Under the pieces are notes generated by a model. The model was not told the origin of the DNA. It was given only the letters and a program-made list of their open reading frames with translations, and searched no databases. Of a stretch of 64,000 nucleotides of DNA, positions 25,913 to 35,132 are shown in pieces; within the stretch, counting starts at the first letter, position 1; the number at the start of each line of letters is the position of its first letter. Made by a program: the position numbers and the translations under genes. The DNA comes from an uncultured Roseburia sp. (GTDB lineage Bacteria > Bacillota > Clostridia > Lachnospirales > Lachnospiraceae), in the NCBI GenBank assembly GCA_947174805.1, contig CAMWKH010000012.1:1-64000 (forward strand). Reading direction: 5' to 3'.

Positions 25913-26797
25913 TTACTTTTTGTCCTGGTAGGCCGTCATCTGCATATTTTTAAAATCCTTTGGGGAAATTCCGTATTCTTTTTTAAATGCCCGGTAAAAA
26001 CTGGAATAGTCTCCAAAGCCGAAGGTCTGGTAAGACTCTGTAATTCCCATGCCGGAGACAATGGACTCCCGACAGAGCAGAAGCCTTTTTTTGGTAATGT
26101 ACTGATGGATGGAGAGTCCTAAGTTATCTTTAAATACATGGGCAATGTGATATTTGCTCACAAAAAACTCTAGGGATAGACGTTCTAACGACAAGTCTTC
26201 CTCAATATGTTCTTCAATAAAGCTGCAAAGATTCTGATATAATGAGAGTTCTTCCGCAGCTTTTTTTGGATGTTTCTGTTCATAAACCAGACGGTTTAAA
26301 TGAAGAACAAGGTCGTTGACACAGAGGGTTATCTGGGCAGATTTTCCAAATCGTTCCGAATGCATTTCCTCTATAAGCTTAATGAGCTTGGACTGGAGGC
26401 TGTGAAAGACGATTTTTTCATTGTGGAAGACGTACTCTTTGTTATGGATGATATGCTGCATGACATAGGCGTAATCCTTGGACAGCCCTGTTAAATAGCT
26501 GCAGTAATCCTGGCTAATCCAAAATACGAACCTCTGGTAGGGCTTTTGAAAGCTGTGGATAATCGGGCGGTGAATGACGTGAGGAGGAATCATGATAAGA
26601 TCTCCGTACCTTACAGGATAAAGACGGTCTTCGATTTCAATACTTACATCCCCTTCCAGAAAGAAATAAAATTCAAAATAATTGTGGGTATGTTTTGACA
26701 CTTGATTCATGGAAGTGTCACTGTAATAGTAAAGTTCAAAATCCTTTGAGAGCATATATTGTCTGGTGAGAAAGGGACTTTGGTATTTTTTTTTCAT
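25913..26797 (-). CDS. AraC-family transcriptional regulator
   Basis: This 294-aa regulator has an N-terminal cupin (KHTHNYFEFYFFLEGDVSIE, then YGDLIMIPPHVIHRP) and a C-terminal double HTH (LSLERLSLEFFVSKYHIAHVF; ITESYQTFGFGDYSSFYRAF). GGAGG precedes the start. It is preceded by the terminator of the FliD-like gene and converges on spmA with a 7-nt gap. No obvious target operon is adjacent. Confidence 0.88.
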   Translation of the reverse strand: MKKKYQSPFLTRQYMLSKDFELYYYSDTSMNQVSKHTHNYFEFYFFLEGDVSIEIEDRLYPVRYGDLIMIPPHVIHRPIIHSFQKPYQRFVFWISQDYCSYLTGLSKDYAYVMQHIIHNKEYVFHNEKIVFHSLQSKLIKLIEEMHSERFGKSAQITLCVNDLVLHLNRLVYEQKHPKKAAEELSLYQNLCSFIEEHIEEDLSLERLSLEFFVSKYHIAHVFKDNLGLSIHQYITKKRLLLCRESIVSGMGITESYQTFGFGDYSSFYRAFKKEYGISPKDFKNMQMTAYQDKK

Positions 26798-26810
26798 AAA
26801 ACCTCCGTTA

Positions 26811-26844
26811 GAAAAAGGGTGCCCCTGGAAAGGAACACCCCTTT
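26811..26844 (-). terminator. Terminator of the FliD-like gene
   Basis: On the minus strand a stem AAGGGGTG/CACCCTTT with one bulge closes on a T5 run at about 26811-26817. It lies 45 nt beyond the stop of the FliD-like gene and just before the AraC start. Confidence 0.6.
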
Positions 26845-26888
26845 GTTATCCTGCAATTTTTGATCATACCGGAATCTGGAAGTATCAA

Positions 26889-28142
26889 TTAGAACATGGA
26901 ATTGTACCAGTCGCCGGAATTGTAATTGTAGGAGTAAGAACCATTGTTGTTATATGTATTGGACTTAGACGCCTCAGACTGTGCATAGGAAGTAATTTTT
27001 GAAATCTGCTGCTCCATCTGCTCTCCAAGACTGCCTTTTCCCTGAAACAGAGATTTTACCTTTGACATATCTGCATCTTTGAAAGTGCTCTCGCTGATGG
27101 AAAGTTTATTGTCAGAGCCAATGGTAATTCCCATTGCGGAAAGTGCACTCTTGTTTGCCTGTACATAATTTGTCATTGTTTTTCTGGCCTGGGTAATATT
27201 CTTAGTGTTGGAATCCTCTGTCTTTTTCAACAATGTGTTGTAGTCATTGATAAATTCAGTGACTGCTTTGTAAATGGCTTCTTTGTCATATCCTGTAACT
27301 TTGTTGCCATTCTTATCCGTGGTAGTTACCTGATTAAATACGGATTTGTATCCTGTCTCCCGCAATGCGTCAAGAGATTTCTTTGCATCCTTTGATGCTT
27401 CCTCAATGTTTCCTAAAGTCTTTGTGCTGTCCTTTGATGTGGAGATAGACTTAAAACTGGATTTGTAGGTTTCATTGGAATTGTAGTCAGCTTTTTTAAT
27501 CAAATCTGTTGCAGTAAATTTGATACTGTCTGCTTTGCTGCTAATCTGATATGCGTAGCTGCCCACTCCGTGAAACAGGGATTCTACCCTTGCCTTGCTT
27601 GCCGCTTTAAAATCATCCTCGTCAACGGTAAGCTTGTTGTCGGATCCTACGGTAATGCCCACTGCCTCAAGGGCTTTTTTGTTTGCATTTGTATAAGAAA
27701 CCATGCTCTTTGCAGATCTTAAAATACTGGTTGATTCAGAATTTGCCGCTGCATCAACCATGCTATTGTAATTATCTGCAAATTCTTTAATGGCCTTATA
27801 CATTTTGTCTGAATCATAGTCAACATAACGGTTTCCGCTTTCATCTGTCTTAGTCTGGAATAAGGCATCTTTTCCATTTGACATTAAAGCAGAAGTTGAA
27901 TCTTTCAGTTTAGAAGCAGCTTCTGAAATAGAATTTAGTGTCTGTTTACTGTCTTTTACTCCGGATTTGGAAGAAGATGTTCTACCCTCCTCCTCATCTA
28001 AGTTCTTGTAATGAGCAGATACTAATTTGCGATAGCTTCCGTTTCTGATGCTGGCGTAATCCACAAGATTAACACCAAAGAGACCATTTGATGATGACGA
28101 TGATTGTGATCCGAATAAATCGTACCCAAAGATATTAGACAT
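26889..28142 (-). CDS. Duplicated FliD C-terminal-like protein
   Basis: This 417-aa protein is not a complete flagellar cap. It has a Ser/Gly-rich N-terminus and two ~115-residue repeats (about 91-206 and 266-383) that align with each other: YKAIKEFADNYNSMV / YKAVTEFINDYNTLL, ANKKALEAVGITVGSDNKL / ANKSALSAMGITIGSDNKL, FKAASKARVESLFHG / FKDADMSKVKSLFQG. The pattern (L..IGIT...G.L..D...F......V..LF) matches the C-terminal domain of FliD. The C-terminus is Asn/Ser/Tyr-rich. No signal peptide is visible. ATG 28142 follows AAAGGAG. A sigma-D-like promoter lies upstream. It may be a flagellar or motility-regulon accessory protein, or a repurposed surface protein; undecided. Confidence 0.65.
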   Translation of the reverse strand: MSNIFGYDLFGSQSSSSSNGLFGVNLVDYASIRNGSYRKLVSAHYKNLDEEEGRTSSSKSGVKDSKQTLNSISEAASKLKDSTSALMSNGKDALFQTKTDESGNRYVDYDSDKMYKAIKEFADNYNSMVDAAANSESTSILRSAKSMVSYTNANKKALEAVGITVGSDNKLTVDEDDFKAASKARVESLFHGVGSYAYQISSKADSIKFTATDLIKKADYNSNETYKSSFKSISTSKDSTKTLGNIEEASKDAKKSLDALRETGYKSVFNQVTTTDKNGNKVTGYDKEAIYKAVTEFINDYNTLLKKTEDSNTKNITQARKTMTNYVQANKSALSAMGITIGSDNKLSISESTFKDADMSKVKSLFQGKGSLGEQMEQQISKITSYAQSEASKSNTYNNNGSYSYNYNSGDWYNSMF

Positions 28143-28209
28143 ACTATCACTCCTTTGAAATAAATTTTTGGCATCCTTGCCGTGAATATGATACACTCCT
28201 TCTATATCT

Positions 28210-28237
28210 ATATCGTCACTTTTCTTTTCATTATTTA
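28210..28237 (-). promoter_or_regulatory. Sigma-D (sigma-28)-like promoter
   Basis: On the minus strand TAAA (28237-28234), a 16-nt spacer and GACGATAT (28217-28210) match the B. subtilis SigD consensus TAAA-N14-16-GCCGATAT at 11 of 12 positions. It is about 68 nt upstream of the FliD-like start codon. Confidence 0.6.
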
Positions 28238-28373
28238 GGGATTATTAACAACAATTTATAGTCTTTTTGTGCTGTTGCAATTTGGTTTTATGTAGGATAA
28301 ACTGGTATAAGAAATGCATTATGTTTTTCAACTTGACGAATAAAATATTGCATAGCATGAGGAGGAAAAGAAA

Positions 28374-29354
28374 TTGAACAATTTATTTGAAGTGCCTGCG
28401 GCTATAAGCCAGGCAAAGGAAAGCCAGAAAGGAATGTTTATCTTGTGGGAAATTTTAGCGTTTATCGGTGTATTTCTGGTGAGCATGATTACAGAGGGTA
28501 TTCTAATATTTCCTGTAGAGTTTTTCATACAATTAAAGTATCCGGAAATAATTTCCGCTGCAGCTTCCGGGGATATGAATAAATATACGGAATTGTTAAA
28601 TCAAATTATGTCTGAAGATATTATTGTGATTCTGTCCCTGTTCTCCACAATGGGAATCATCCTTGTCACATTGCTTTTTTGCAAATTGATTCAGAAACGG
28701 CGCATGACATCTCTTGGATTTGTAAAAAAAGATATGGTTAAAGAATATTTTGTGGGTCTTGGGTTTGGTTTTTTATTGTTCACTGTGGCAGTTTTGATCT
28801 GTGTCCTTACTGGAAGTATGAAATTTAACGGCTTTTCCCAGAATTTTTCCCTTGGAATATTTCTTCTGTTTCTACTTGGTTATATGATTCAGGGAATGTC
28901 GGAGGAGGTACTTTGCCGAGGATATTTTATGGTGTCTGTTTCAAGGCGTTATCCGATTGCTGTAGGAATTTTAGCAAATTCCTTATCATTTGCAGTACTC
29001 CACCTTTTTAACAGCGGAATATCTATACTTGCATTTATCAACCTGGTCTTGTTTGGTGTATTTGCATCCGTATATTTTTTAAAAAGAGGAAGTATCTGGG
29101 GGATAGCGGCCTTTCATTCTGTCTGGAATCTGGTGCAGGGAAATGTGTATGGGGTTTTCGTCAGCGGCATGGAAACTCACTGCAGCGTTTTTAAAACCGC
29201 CATGGTGGAGGGAAGAGACATTATAAACGGAGGCTCCTTTGGATTGGAGGGCGGACTTGGGGTAACTATCGTATTTATTGTGGGAATTTGTATATTGTAT
29301 ACCAGGAAAACAGTAGATAAGGGAGAAAGCCATGGAATTGAAGAGAACGTATAA
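28374..29354 (+). CDS. CPBP-family intramembrane protease (Rce1/Abi type)
   Basis: This 326-aa polytopic membrane protein has the CPBP motifs: SEEVLCRGYFM (motif 1, EExxxR), FAVLHLFNSG (motif 2) and FHSVWNLVQG (motif 3), with about eight hydrophobic segments. Members act as intramembrane Glu/His peptidases in prenylated-protein or bacteriocin processing; the substrate here is unknown. The start is TTG 28374, directly after AGGAGG. It overlaps the next membrane protein gene by 23 nt, indicating coupling. Confidence 0.85.
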   Translation: MNNLFEVPAAISQAKESQKGMFILWEILAFIGVFLVSMITEGILIFPVEFFIQLKYPEIISAAASGDMNKYTELLNQIMSEDIIVILSLFSTMGIILVTLLFCKLIQKRRMTSLGFVKKDMVKEYFVGLGFGFLLFTVAVLICVLTGSMKFNGFSQNFSLGIFLLFLLGYMIQGMSEEVLCRGYFMVSVSRRYPIAVGILANSLSFAVLHLFNSGISILAFINLVLFGVFASVYFLKRGSIWGIAAFHSVWNLVQGNVYGVFVSGMETHCSVFKTAMVEGRDIINGGSFGLEGGLGVTIVFIVGICILYTRKTVDKGESHGIEENV

Positions 29355-29733
29355 GGGTTTAGTTTTGGGTGTCATAGGTTTTTGCATAATCTGCATAGGA
29401 GCTGCATTTTTACCGGTAAGCAGCCCTGTCTGTGTAAGAATTATAAATAATTTATGTACTTTTGGCACTGTACTTTTAACTTATGTTATCTATAAAACGG
29501 AATATGTGTACTGGTATAATGGGACAACTTATGAGGAAGCTTTAAATGCAGGGACAGAAAGGAGAAAAGCATTTGCCTTAAACCATGTTTTTTGTTTTGG
29601 TATCTTTGCCCTTCTGTTTGTAGTGTTTTCTGTCCTGAGCTATTTTTTAGATATATCTATCTGGATAGATATTTTGGTACTTAATCTTGGGATTTCATCT
29701 GCAGGAATTTGGAGCATTCGTTTTAAGTTATAA
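29332..29733 (+). CDS. Small four-helix membrane protein, unknown
   Basis: This 133-aa protein has four hydrophobic segments (about 9-28, 37-53, 84-106, 109-128) and a short polar middle (YNGTTYEEALNAGTERRKA). It resembles no family I can name. The GGGAGAAAG before its ATG lies inside the upstream CPBP protease gene, so the two are probably co-translated and may act together in the membrane. Confidence 0.65.
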   Translation: MELKRTYKGLVLGVIGFCIICIGAAFLPVSSPVCVRIINNLCTFGTVLLTYVIYKTEYVYWYNGTTYEEALNAGTERRKAFALNHVFCFGIFALLFVVFSVLSYFLDISIWIDILVLNLGISSAGIWSIRFKL

Positions 29734-29735
29734 TA

Positions 29736-29776
29736 GTAGTTCCGCTGCTTTATCTATACAGCGGAACTATTTTTTT
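29736..29776. terminator. Bidirectional terminator
   Basis: AGTTCCGCTG (29738-29747) pairs with CAGCGGAACT (29759-29768), with a T7 run on the + side. The stop codon of the convergent DUF255 gene lies inside the loop. Confidence 0.85.
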
Positions 29777-31724
29777 CCGGCAGTTTATTCACCGGGGGAA
29801 GGCACATATGGTTTGTACACACATAGTAAGTAGTTTGGTTATTTAAGAGTTTATAAGATTCTGTGGGTTTTTGCAGAACCGTGACAATAGCATCCAAAGG
29901 AATCTTATTTAAAATAGAGGCTTTGTCTGCACCATTTCCCAATACTACACGGATGTGATTCGGAGAGAGATAGGCGGAGAGGGCCAGCAGGTAAAAACTG
30001 TGGGACATGGGCATCTCCTTCGCGTAGTTACCTAAAAAATTTAGCTGTTTTGTGGTGATATCCTCCCATTCTCTGTTTCCTGTTATCTGCAGGAGACGCA
30101 CAAGATTGTGTGCCATGACAGCATTACCGCTGGGAATGGCACCGTCATAGGTTTCTTTGGTACGGAAAATTAATGTTTCATTTTTTGAGCCGGACAAAAA
30201 GAAACCTCCGCTTTTTTCGTCCCCAAAATAGGAAATCGCCTTTTGGCACAAAGTCTCTGCCCATTTAAGATGAAGGGGACTGTTTGTAGCCTGATAAAGT
30301 TCCAGCATACCAAAGGCGGTAAAGGCGTAATCATCCAGATAACCGGGCAGTCCAAGACGGCCTTTGCGATAGCTTACAAGAAGGTGGTCTGTATCCCATA
30401 AATTTTTAGCAAGAAAATCTGCACATTTTAGTACAGCAGAAAAATACCGCTCCTCTCCTGATACTCTGGCAAGTTGTATTAAGGCACCCAACATGAGTCC
30501 GTTCCAGGAAGTTAAGATTTTATCATCCAAAGAGAGGGAGCTGCGGTTTTTTCGATATTCCCGCAATTTTGGCAGATATTTTTCCAGGGCTTTTGTATCC
30601 TTTTGGCTTCCGGTGAGATGGGGGATACTTTTGCCTTCAAAGTTTCCTCTTTTGGTGATTCCGTAACATTGGTTAAAGGCAGTTCCGGTTTCTGTTCCAA
30701 GGACGGATAAAACCTCGGAAGGAGTAAATACATAGTACCTGCCCTCCACCCCTTCACTGTCCGCATCCAGTGCAGTATAAAATCCTCCTTCCGGGCTTCT
30801 CATCTCCCGGAGAATAAAGTCCCCGGTTTTTTGCGCCACTTCAAGATAAAAAGTTTCTTTTGTCACTTCATAAGCTTTTACATAGGCCATTATTAAGAGG
30901 GCATTATCATAGAGCATTTTTTCAAAATGGGGAATCTGGTAAGCACGGTCTGTAGCGTAACGGCAGAATCCGTATCCCACATGGTCAAAAAGTCCTCCGC
31001 AGTACATATTTTTTAAGGTAGCCTCCGCCATAAAAAGAGAGTTTTCATTTTTGGTTTTTACATAGTTGTCCAATAGAAAAAGAAGGTTATGTGGTGTGGG
31101 AAATTTCGGAGCACCGCCAAATCCTCCGTACTCTCTGTCAAAGGTCTGTGAAAATTGCAAGGCAGCTTTTTCCAGAAGGGATTCTTCTATCGTAATAGTA
31201 TCATTGGTATTTTCCCCGGTGTTTTCCCAGTGTGACAGGGAATCAGTAATTTCTCCGGCGGAGGTGATAAGGGCTTCCGGTTCCTCCTTCCATTTTTTGG
31301 ATATGGCGGTGAGAAGCTGGAGAAAACCTATCATGCCGCCTCCGCTGGTTTTTGGAAAGTAGGTTCCTGCAAAAAAGGGCTTTTTGTCCGGAGTTAAAAA
31401 AATGCTCATAGGCCATCCGCCGCTTCCTGTCAGAGTCTGGCAGACTTCCATATATAAATGATCCAAATCCGGTCTCTCCTCCCGGTCCACCTTAACAGAG
31501 ATAAAATGCTCATTTAGAAAATGTGCAATTTTTTCATCTTCAAAACTTTCCCGTGCCATAACATGACACCAGTGACAGGTGGAATATCCGATACTTAAAA
31601 ATACTGGTTTGTTTTCCAGTCTGGCTTTTTTAAAAGCTTCTTCGCACCATGGAAACCATTGTATGTCCTGGTGTGCATGGGAGAGAAGATAAGGGCTGCT
31701 CTCATGGATAAGCTGATTTTTCAT
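29754..31724 (-). CDS. DUF255 thioredoxin-domain protein (YyaL/SSP411 family)
   Basis: This 656-aa protein starts with the diagnostic [22 protein letters not shown] (abbreviated; residues 5-26) and a thioredoxin-like domain with CHWCHVM (about 49-55). The (alpha/alpha)6 barrel characteristic of N-acylglucosamine epimerase-like proteins follows. Family members are widespread with undefined biochemical activity. Length is normal. Its last codons lie in the terminator hairpin shared with the convergent membrane protein gene. It is monocistronic or a leader to nothing on its strand. Confidence 0.9.
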   Translation of the reverse strand: MKNQLIHESSPYLLSHAHQDIQWFPWCEEAFKKARLENKPVFLSIGYSTCHWCHVMARESFEDEKIAHFLNEHFISVKVDREERPDLDHLYMEVCQTLTGSGGWPMSIFLTPDKKPFFAGTYFPKTSGGGMIGFLQLLTAISKKWKEEPEALITSAGEITDSLSHWENTGENTNDTITIEESLLEKAALQFSQTFDREYGGFGGAPKFPTPHNLLFLLDNYVKTKNENSLFMAEATLKNMYCGGLFDHVGYGFCRYATDRAYQIPHFEKMLYDNALLIMAYVKAYEVTKETFYLEVAQKTGDFILREMRSPEGGFYTALDADSEGVEGRYYVFTPSEVLSVLGTETGTAFNQCYGITKRGNFEGKSIPHLTGSQKDTKALEKYLPKLREYRKNRSSLSLDDKILTSWNGLMLGALIQLARVSGEERYFSAVLKCADFLAKNLWDTDHLLVSYRKGRLGLPGYLDDYAFTAFGMLELYQATNSPLHLKWAETLCQKAISYFGDEKSGGFFLSGSKNETLIFRTKETYDGAIPSGNAVMAHNLVRLLQITGNREWEDITTKQLNFLGNYAKEMPMSHSFYLLALSAYLSPNHIRVVLGNGADKASILNKIPLDAIVTVLQKPTESYKLLNNQTTYYVCTNHMCLPPVNKLPEKNSSAV

Positions 31725-31846
31725 GAAAATTTGTAACCTCCTGATATTTATATCTCTTGCCTTTTCTCTGGCAAAAAGTTCCTCACACTTATAACATCAT
31801 TTTTTCAGATAAGGCTTTGAAATATACAGGAAGTTTGTGGAGGTTT

Positions 31847-32377
31847 TTAATTTGTGAGACAACCTGCAAGGAAAACACTGGCCGCAATTCCGCAAATGGT
31901 AGAAAATAACGCTCCAAAAAGTGTAAAGCGTGTTTTTTTTATGCCCACATGGAGAAAATAAATACTCATTGTATAAAAAATTGTCTCTGTACAGCTCATC
32001 ATAATGGATGCGCATAATCCAAGAAAAGAATCAGGCCCATGGGTTTTGTACAAATCCAGCAAAAGGCCGTTGGCAGCGGAGGAGGAAAACATTTTAACCA
32101 CAGAGATAGGAACTAATTCCGCTGGAAAATGAATAAAAGCGGCAAATTTTCCTAAAATTTTAGAGAGAAAATCTAAAAAACCGGAGGCTCTTAGAATCCC
32201 TACCGCCGTCATCAGCCCTATTAAAGTTGGAAGTATGTCAATTACGGTATGAAAACCATCCTTTGCACCCTCCAAAAAATCCTGGTAAATATTTTGGCGG
32301 TTTAACAGACCGTAACAAACAATGAGAAATACTGTAAGGGGAATTATTGACTCTGAGATAAAGTAGAAAAAACCCAT
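31847..32377 (-). CDS. spmB: Spore maturation protein B
   Basis: This 176-aa membrane protein matches SpmB: SESIIPLTVFLIVCYGLL, FLEGAKDGFHTVIDILPTLIGLM, a central helix-loop with PAELVPISVVKMFSSSAANGLL, and a C-terminal CTETIFYTMSIYFLHVGIKKTR. It partners SpmA in spore core maturation. In most Clostridia and Bacilli it overlaps spmA; here it is 6 kb away on the opposite strand and stands alone. Confidence 0.9.
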   Translation of the reverse strand: MGFFYFISESIIPLTVFLIVCYGLLNRQNIYQDFLEGAKDGFHTVIDILPTLIGLMTAVGILRASGFLDFLSKILGKFAAFIHFPAELVPISVVKMFSSSAANGLLLDLYKTHGPDSFLGLCASIMMSCTETIFYTMSIYFLHVGIKKTRFTLFGALFSTICGIAASVFLAGCLTN

Positions 32378-32512
32378 AAATGCTCCGGAATTTTTTATTA
32401 TAATATATGATAGAAGTTATGGGCCCATGAAAAAACTTGCAAATCTTTTTGTTTTATTCTATACTTGTACATCTAATAAGTGGTTTTGATTGTCATGATT
32501 CAGGAGGATTTT

Positions 32513-33076
32513 ATGGAACAATTACTTGCCTTAGACGGCAATATATTACTTTTTATCCAGGAACATTTAAGATTTGATTTTTTGACTCCCATTATGATGT
32601 TTATCACAAAACTGGGAAATGCGGGATGGTTTTGGCTGGTGCTTCTGGCAGTGTTGTGCTGTACCCCAAAATACCGCAAAGTGGGAATGACCGGAATCAC
32701 AGCGGTTTTGATTGGATTTTTGATTACCAATGTTGCATTAAAAAATGTTGTGGCCAGAATACGCCCCTATGAGGTGGTGGAAGGGCTTGTGCTGATCGGT
32801 AGAAAAGCCACAGATTGGTCCTTCCCCTCAGGACATTCCACCTGCTCTATGGCAGCGGGAATCGTGGTGTTAAAAAAGATGCCGAAACAAGCCGGCATCC
32901 CTCTCTTTATACTTGCAATTTTCATTTGTATTTCCCGCCTGTACATCGGTATTCACTATCCAAGTGATGTTTTAGGGGGAATTCTCATTGGAACTTTTTC
33001 TGCTTTTTCCGCTCTTTATATTATGAAGCGGAAAGAAAACAGGGAATTAGTCGAATTTAAATCCCGCAAGGAGTGA
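32513..33076 (+). CDS. PAP2-family membrane phosphatase
   Basis: This 187-aa protein has five to six membrane segments and the three phosphatase motifs: KNVVARIRPYE (KxxxxxxRP), PSGHS (with catalytic His) and SRLYIGIHYPSDVLGG (SRxxxxxHxxxD). It probably dephosphorylates undecaprenyl pyrophosphate or a phospholipid-derived phosphate at the outer membrane face. ATG 32513 follows AGGAGG. Its 3' end overlaps the convergent S1 gene by 30 nt. Confidence 0.9.
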   Translation: MEQLLALDGNILLFIQEHLRFDFLTPIMMFITKLGNAGWFWLVLLAVLCCTPKYRKVGMTGITAVLIGFLITNVALKNVVARIRPYEVVEGLVLIGRKATDWSFPSGHSTCSMAAGIVVLKKMPKQAGIPLFILAIFICISRLYIGIHYPSDVLGGILIGTFSAFSALYIMKRKENRELVEFKSRKE

Positions 33077-33979
33077 GCCCAAGCTGGTGGAAGCCTCCTC
33101 ATTAGAGACATACTCCTGTACATTTAATACTTCATCTGCCTTGGTATCCACCATTTCATCTTCTAATGCCCGGATGCTGAGGCTGATTTTATTGTCATTG
33201 GTGTTTAATATTTTAGCCTTTACCTTTTCTCCTACGCTCAAGACTTCCCCCGGCTTTTTAATCCGTTTCTGGCAAATCTGTGAAATGTGCACAAGACCGG
33301 AAAGCCCGTTGCCGAGATTAACAAATGCGCCGTAGGGCATTAAGCTCTCTACGGTTCCCTCCACAATGGAGCCGGGAACCAGCATGGAAATTCTGTGGTT
33401 TCTCTCTTCTTCTTCTTTTTCCCGGGCAATGACTTTTGCGGAGAGAACAAGTTTTTTTGCGCTTTCATCTACGGTGATAACCCGGACATCCAAATCTTTT
33501 CCCAGCCATGGATTGCAGTCCTCCACGTAATTAAGACTTAGATGGGAGGCAGGGATAAATCCCCGGATTCCCTCTACATAGGCGATAACCCCGCTGGGAA
33601 CAATGCCTTTTACCCGCACGTTAAGGGTGGTATTATCTTCCATATACCGGTTTAATTTTTCCCAGGCAAGAATCTCATTTGCCTCTTTTCTGGAAAGTAA
33701 AAGATTTCCTTCCCCGTCGTCCATGCGCACAATGGTGGCTTCTAACACATCACCCATTTGAATGGAACCCATAATGTGAAAATCAGGGTCATCGCTGATG
33801 TCTTTTGCCTTAATAATTCCAGAGGCAAAATATTTTAAATCCAGGGTTACCTCCTCCTCATTCAGTGCTATGACTGTCCCGGTTACGATATCTCCCTCGG
33901 AGAGTTTTCGGAAAGAAGATTCCAATTCTTCTTTAAAATCTTCCATAGATTCTTTTTTTTCTAAAATTTCTTCTGCCAT
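33047..33979 (-). CDS. S1 RNA-binding domain protein (RpsA-like, three S1 domains)
   Basis: This 310-aa protein has three S1 OB-fold repeats at about 28-105, 118-185 and 200-270 (GDIVTGTVIALNEEEVTLDL; NVRVKGIVPSGVIAYVEGIRGF shortened; GSIVEGTVESLMPYGAFVNLG). The acidic N-terminus and short tail differ from full bacterial S1 (4-6 repeats), as usual in Firmicutes. It probably binds mRNA and the ribosome. AAAAGGAG precedes the start. It is not part of an ispH or cmk fusion here. Confidence 0.88.
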   Translation of the reverse strand: MAEEILEKKESMEDFKEELESSFRKLSEGDIVTGTVIALNEEEVTLDLKYFASGIIKAKDISDDPDFHIMGSIQMGDVLEATIVRMDDGEGNLLLSRKEANEILAWEKLNRYMEDNTTLNVRVKGIVPSGVIAYVEGIRGFIPASHLSLNYVEDCNPWLGKDLDVRVITVDESAKKLVLSAKVIAREKEEEERNHRISMLVPGSIVEGTVESLMPYGAFVNLGNGLSGLVHISQICQKRIKKPGEVLSVGEKVKAKILNTNDNKISLSIRALEDEMVDTKADEVLNVQEYVSNEEASTSLGSLLAGFKFD

Positions 33980-34073
33980 TTTTTATACTCCTTTTCGTTT
34001 TCCTAAAGATATCTTATCACAAAACATGGAGGATGCAAGTAAATATGAGCAGATTCCCAAAACTTCCATAATC

Positions 34074-34868
34074 CTAAGGTCTTAAGGTGGCATACTGGCC
34101 GATTTCCTCAAATCCAATTTTGTGGTAAATTCTTCCGGCGTCAGGGTTATGGTAGAAAAGGCATAAAAATTCTTTTCCCTGTGTAAAGGATTCCTGGCAG
34201 AGTTTCTGCAGGATTGTGCTGGCGTATCCTTTCTTCCTGTAATCCGGGTGAGTGGCAATTCCAATTATCATAGCGCTTTTGGAGTTTGCACCGCTGGTGG
34301 AACCCACAGAAATTAACCGGCCATTGTCAAATATACCCCAGGCAATCCCGCCCTCCTGCAGGCTTACTCTGATTTGTTCTGCCATTTTATCTTCTTTACC
34401 GCGGTAATTACATGCAAATTCTTCAATTTTAAGATAAAGTTCCACAATATCCCGGGCATTTTCCGGGGTAAGTTTTTCTGTTTTTAACGTAGATGTATTG
34501 ACCGGGGAAACAGAACTGCATCGGCACATGTAATCTGCCGTCATTTTAAACTGGGGCAGATGAGGAAGCAGCGGTTTTAGCAGCTCTACTTTCCCGCTGA
34601 TGGAGTCAATGTTTTTTCTGCTTTGAAAGAAATCTAATACAGGATTCAATGCATAATTTTCGGATTGACTGTATATAATATAGAAGTCAAAGTATCTAAG
34701 AATCAGAGAATCGTATGTCCCAGGGCCGCTATCATTTGCATAAACCTCAACCTGGCTGGAAGAGAGACCAAAATTTTCTATGTCTCCATAAAAAAAGAGA
34801 TTCATTTCCGGTTCTAAAGCGATATAGCGGTAAATATTTTCTTTTTCTGATTCCATACATTTTCTCAT
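34074..34868 (-). CDS. GNAT-family acetyltransferase
   Basis: This 264-aa protein has a C-terminal GNAT fold with the acetyl-CoA loop GIATHPDYRKKGYASTIL (about 198-215) and a following LFYHNPDAGRIYHKIGF. The N-terminal ~130 residues are a second, less clear domain (NLFFYGDIENFGL), as in two-domain GNAT proteins. Substrate unknown. AAGGAGG supports ATG 34868; an in-frame ATG 93 nt upstream would run into the tRNA promoter. Divergent from the initiator tRNA. Confidence 0.82.
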   Translation of the reverse strand: MRKCMESEKENIYRYIALEPEMNLFFYGDIENFGLSSSQVEVYANDSGPGTYDSLILRYFDFYIIYSQSENYALNPVLDFFQSRKNIDSISGKVELLKPLLPHLPQFKMTADYMCRCSSVSPVNTSTLKTEKLTPENARDIVELYLKIEEFACNYRGKEDKMAEQIRVSLQEGGIAWGIFDNGRLISVGSTSGANSKSAMIIGIATHPDYRKKGYASTILQKLCQESFTQGKEFLCLFYHNPDAGRIYHKIGFEEIGQYATLRP

Positions 34869-34937
34869 ATGGCTCCTCCTTGAATCTGAATTTAAATAAT
34901 TTTCAGTACTATAACCTATTTTGATTGAAAAGTCAAT

Positions 34938-34966
34938 TTGACATTTGTAGGAGAAAGGCATATAAT
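34938..34966 (+). promoter_or_regulatory. Perfect consensus promoter of the initiator tRNA
   Basis: TTGACA (34938-34943), 17-nt spacer, TATAAT (34961-34966): both boxes and spacing are ideal, and the mature tRNA begins 12 nt after the -10. Confidence 0.92.
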
Positions 34967-34977
34967 AATATTATTGA

Positions 34978-35051
34978 TGCGGGGTGGAGCAGTCTGGAAG
35001 CTCGTCGGGCTCATAACCCGAAGGTCACAGGTTCAAATCCTGTCCCCGCAA
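34978..35051 (+). tRNA. Initiator tRNA-fMet (anticodon CAT)
   Basis: The anticodon loop CTCATAA is closed by the three consecutive G-C pairs (GGG/CCC) that mark initiator tRNAs, and the body GGTGGAGCAG and GCTCGTCGGG matches bacterial tRNA-fMet. The first pair is T1-A72 rather than the usual C1xA72 mismatch. CCA is not encoded (discriminator A, then CT). Confidence 0.93.
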
Positions 35052-35057
35052 CTAGTG

Positions 35058-35097
35058 ACATTACCTGAAATCTTATGATATAGGGTAATGTTTTTTT
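35058..35097 (+). terminator. Terminator after tRNA-fMet
   Basis: ACATTACC (35058-35065) pairs with GGTAATGT (35084-35091), followed by T7. Confidence 0.85.
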
Positions 35098-35132
35098 CAT
35101 ATATATAAAAAGCTTAAGGGAGAAAGATAAAA

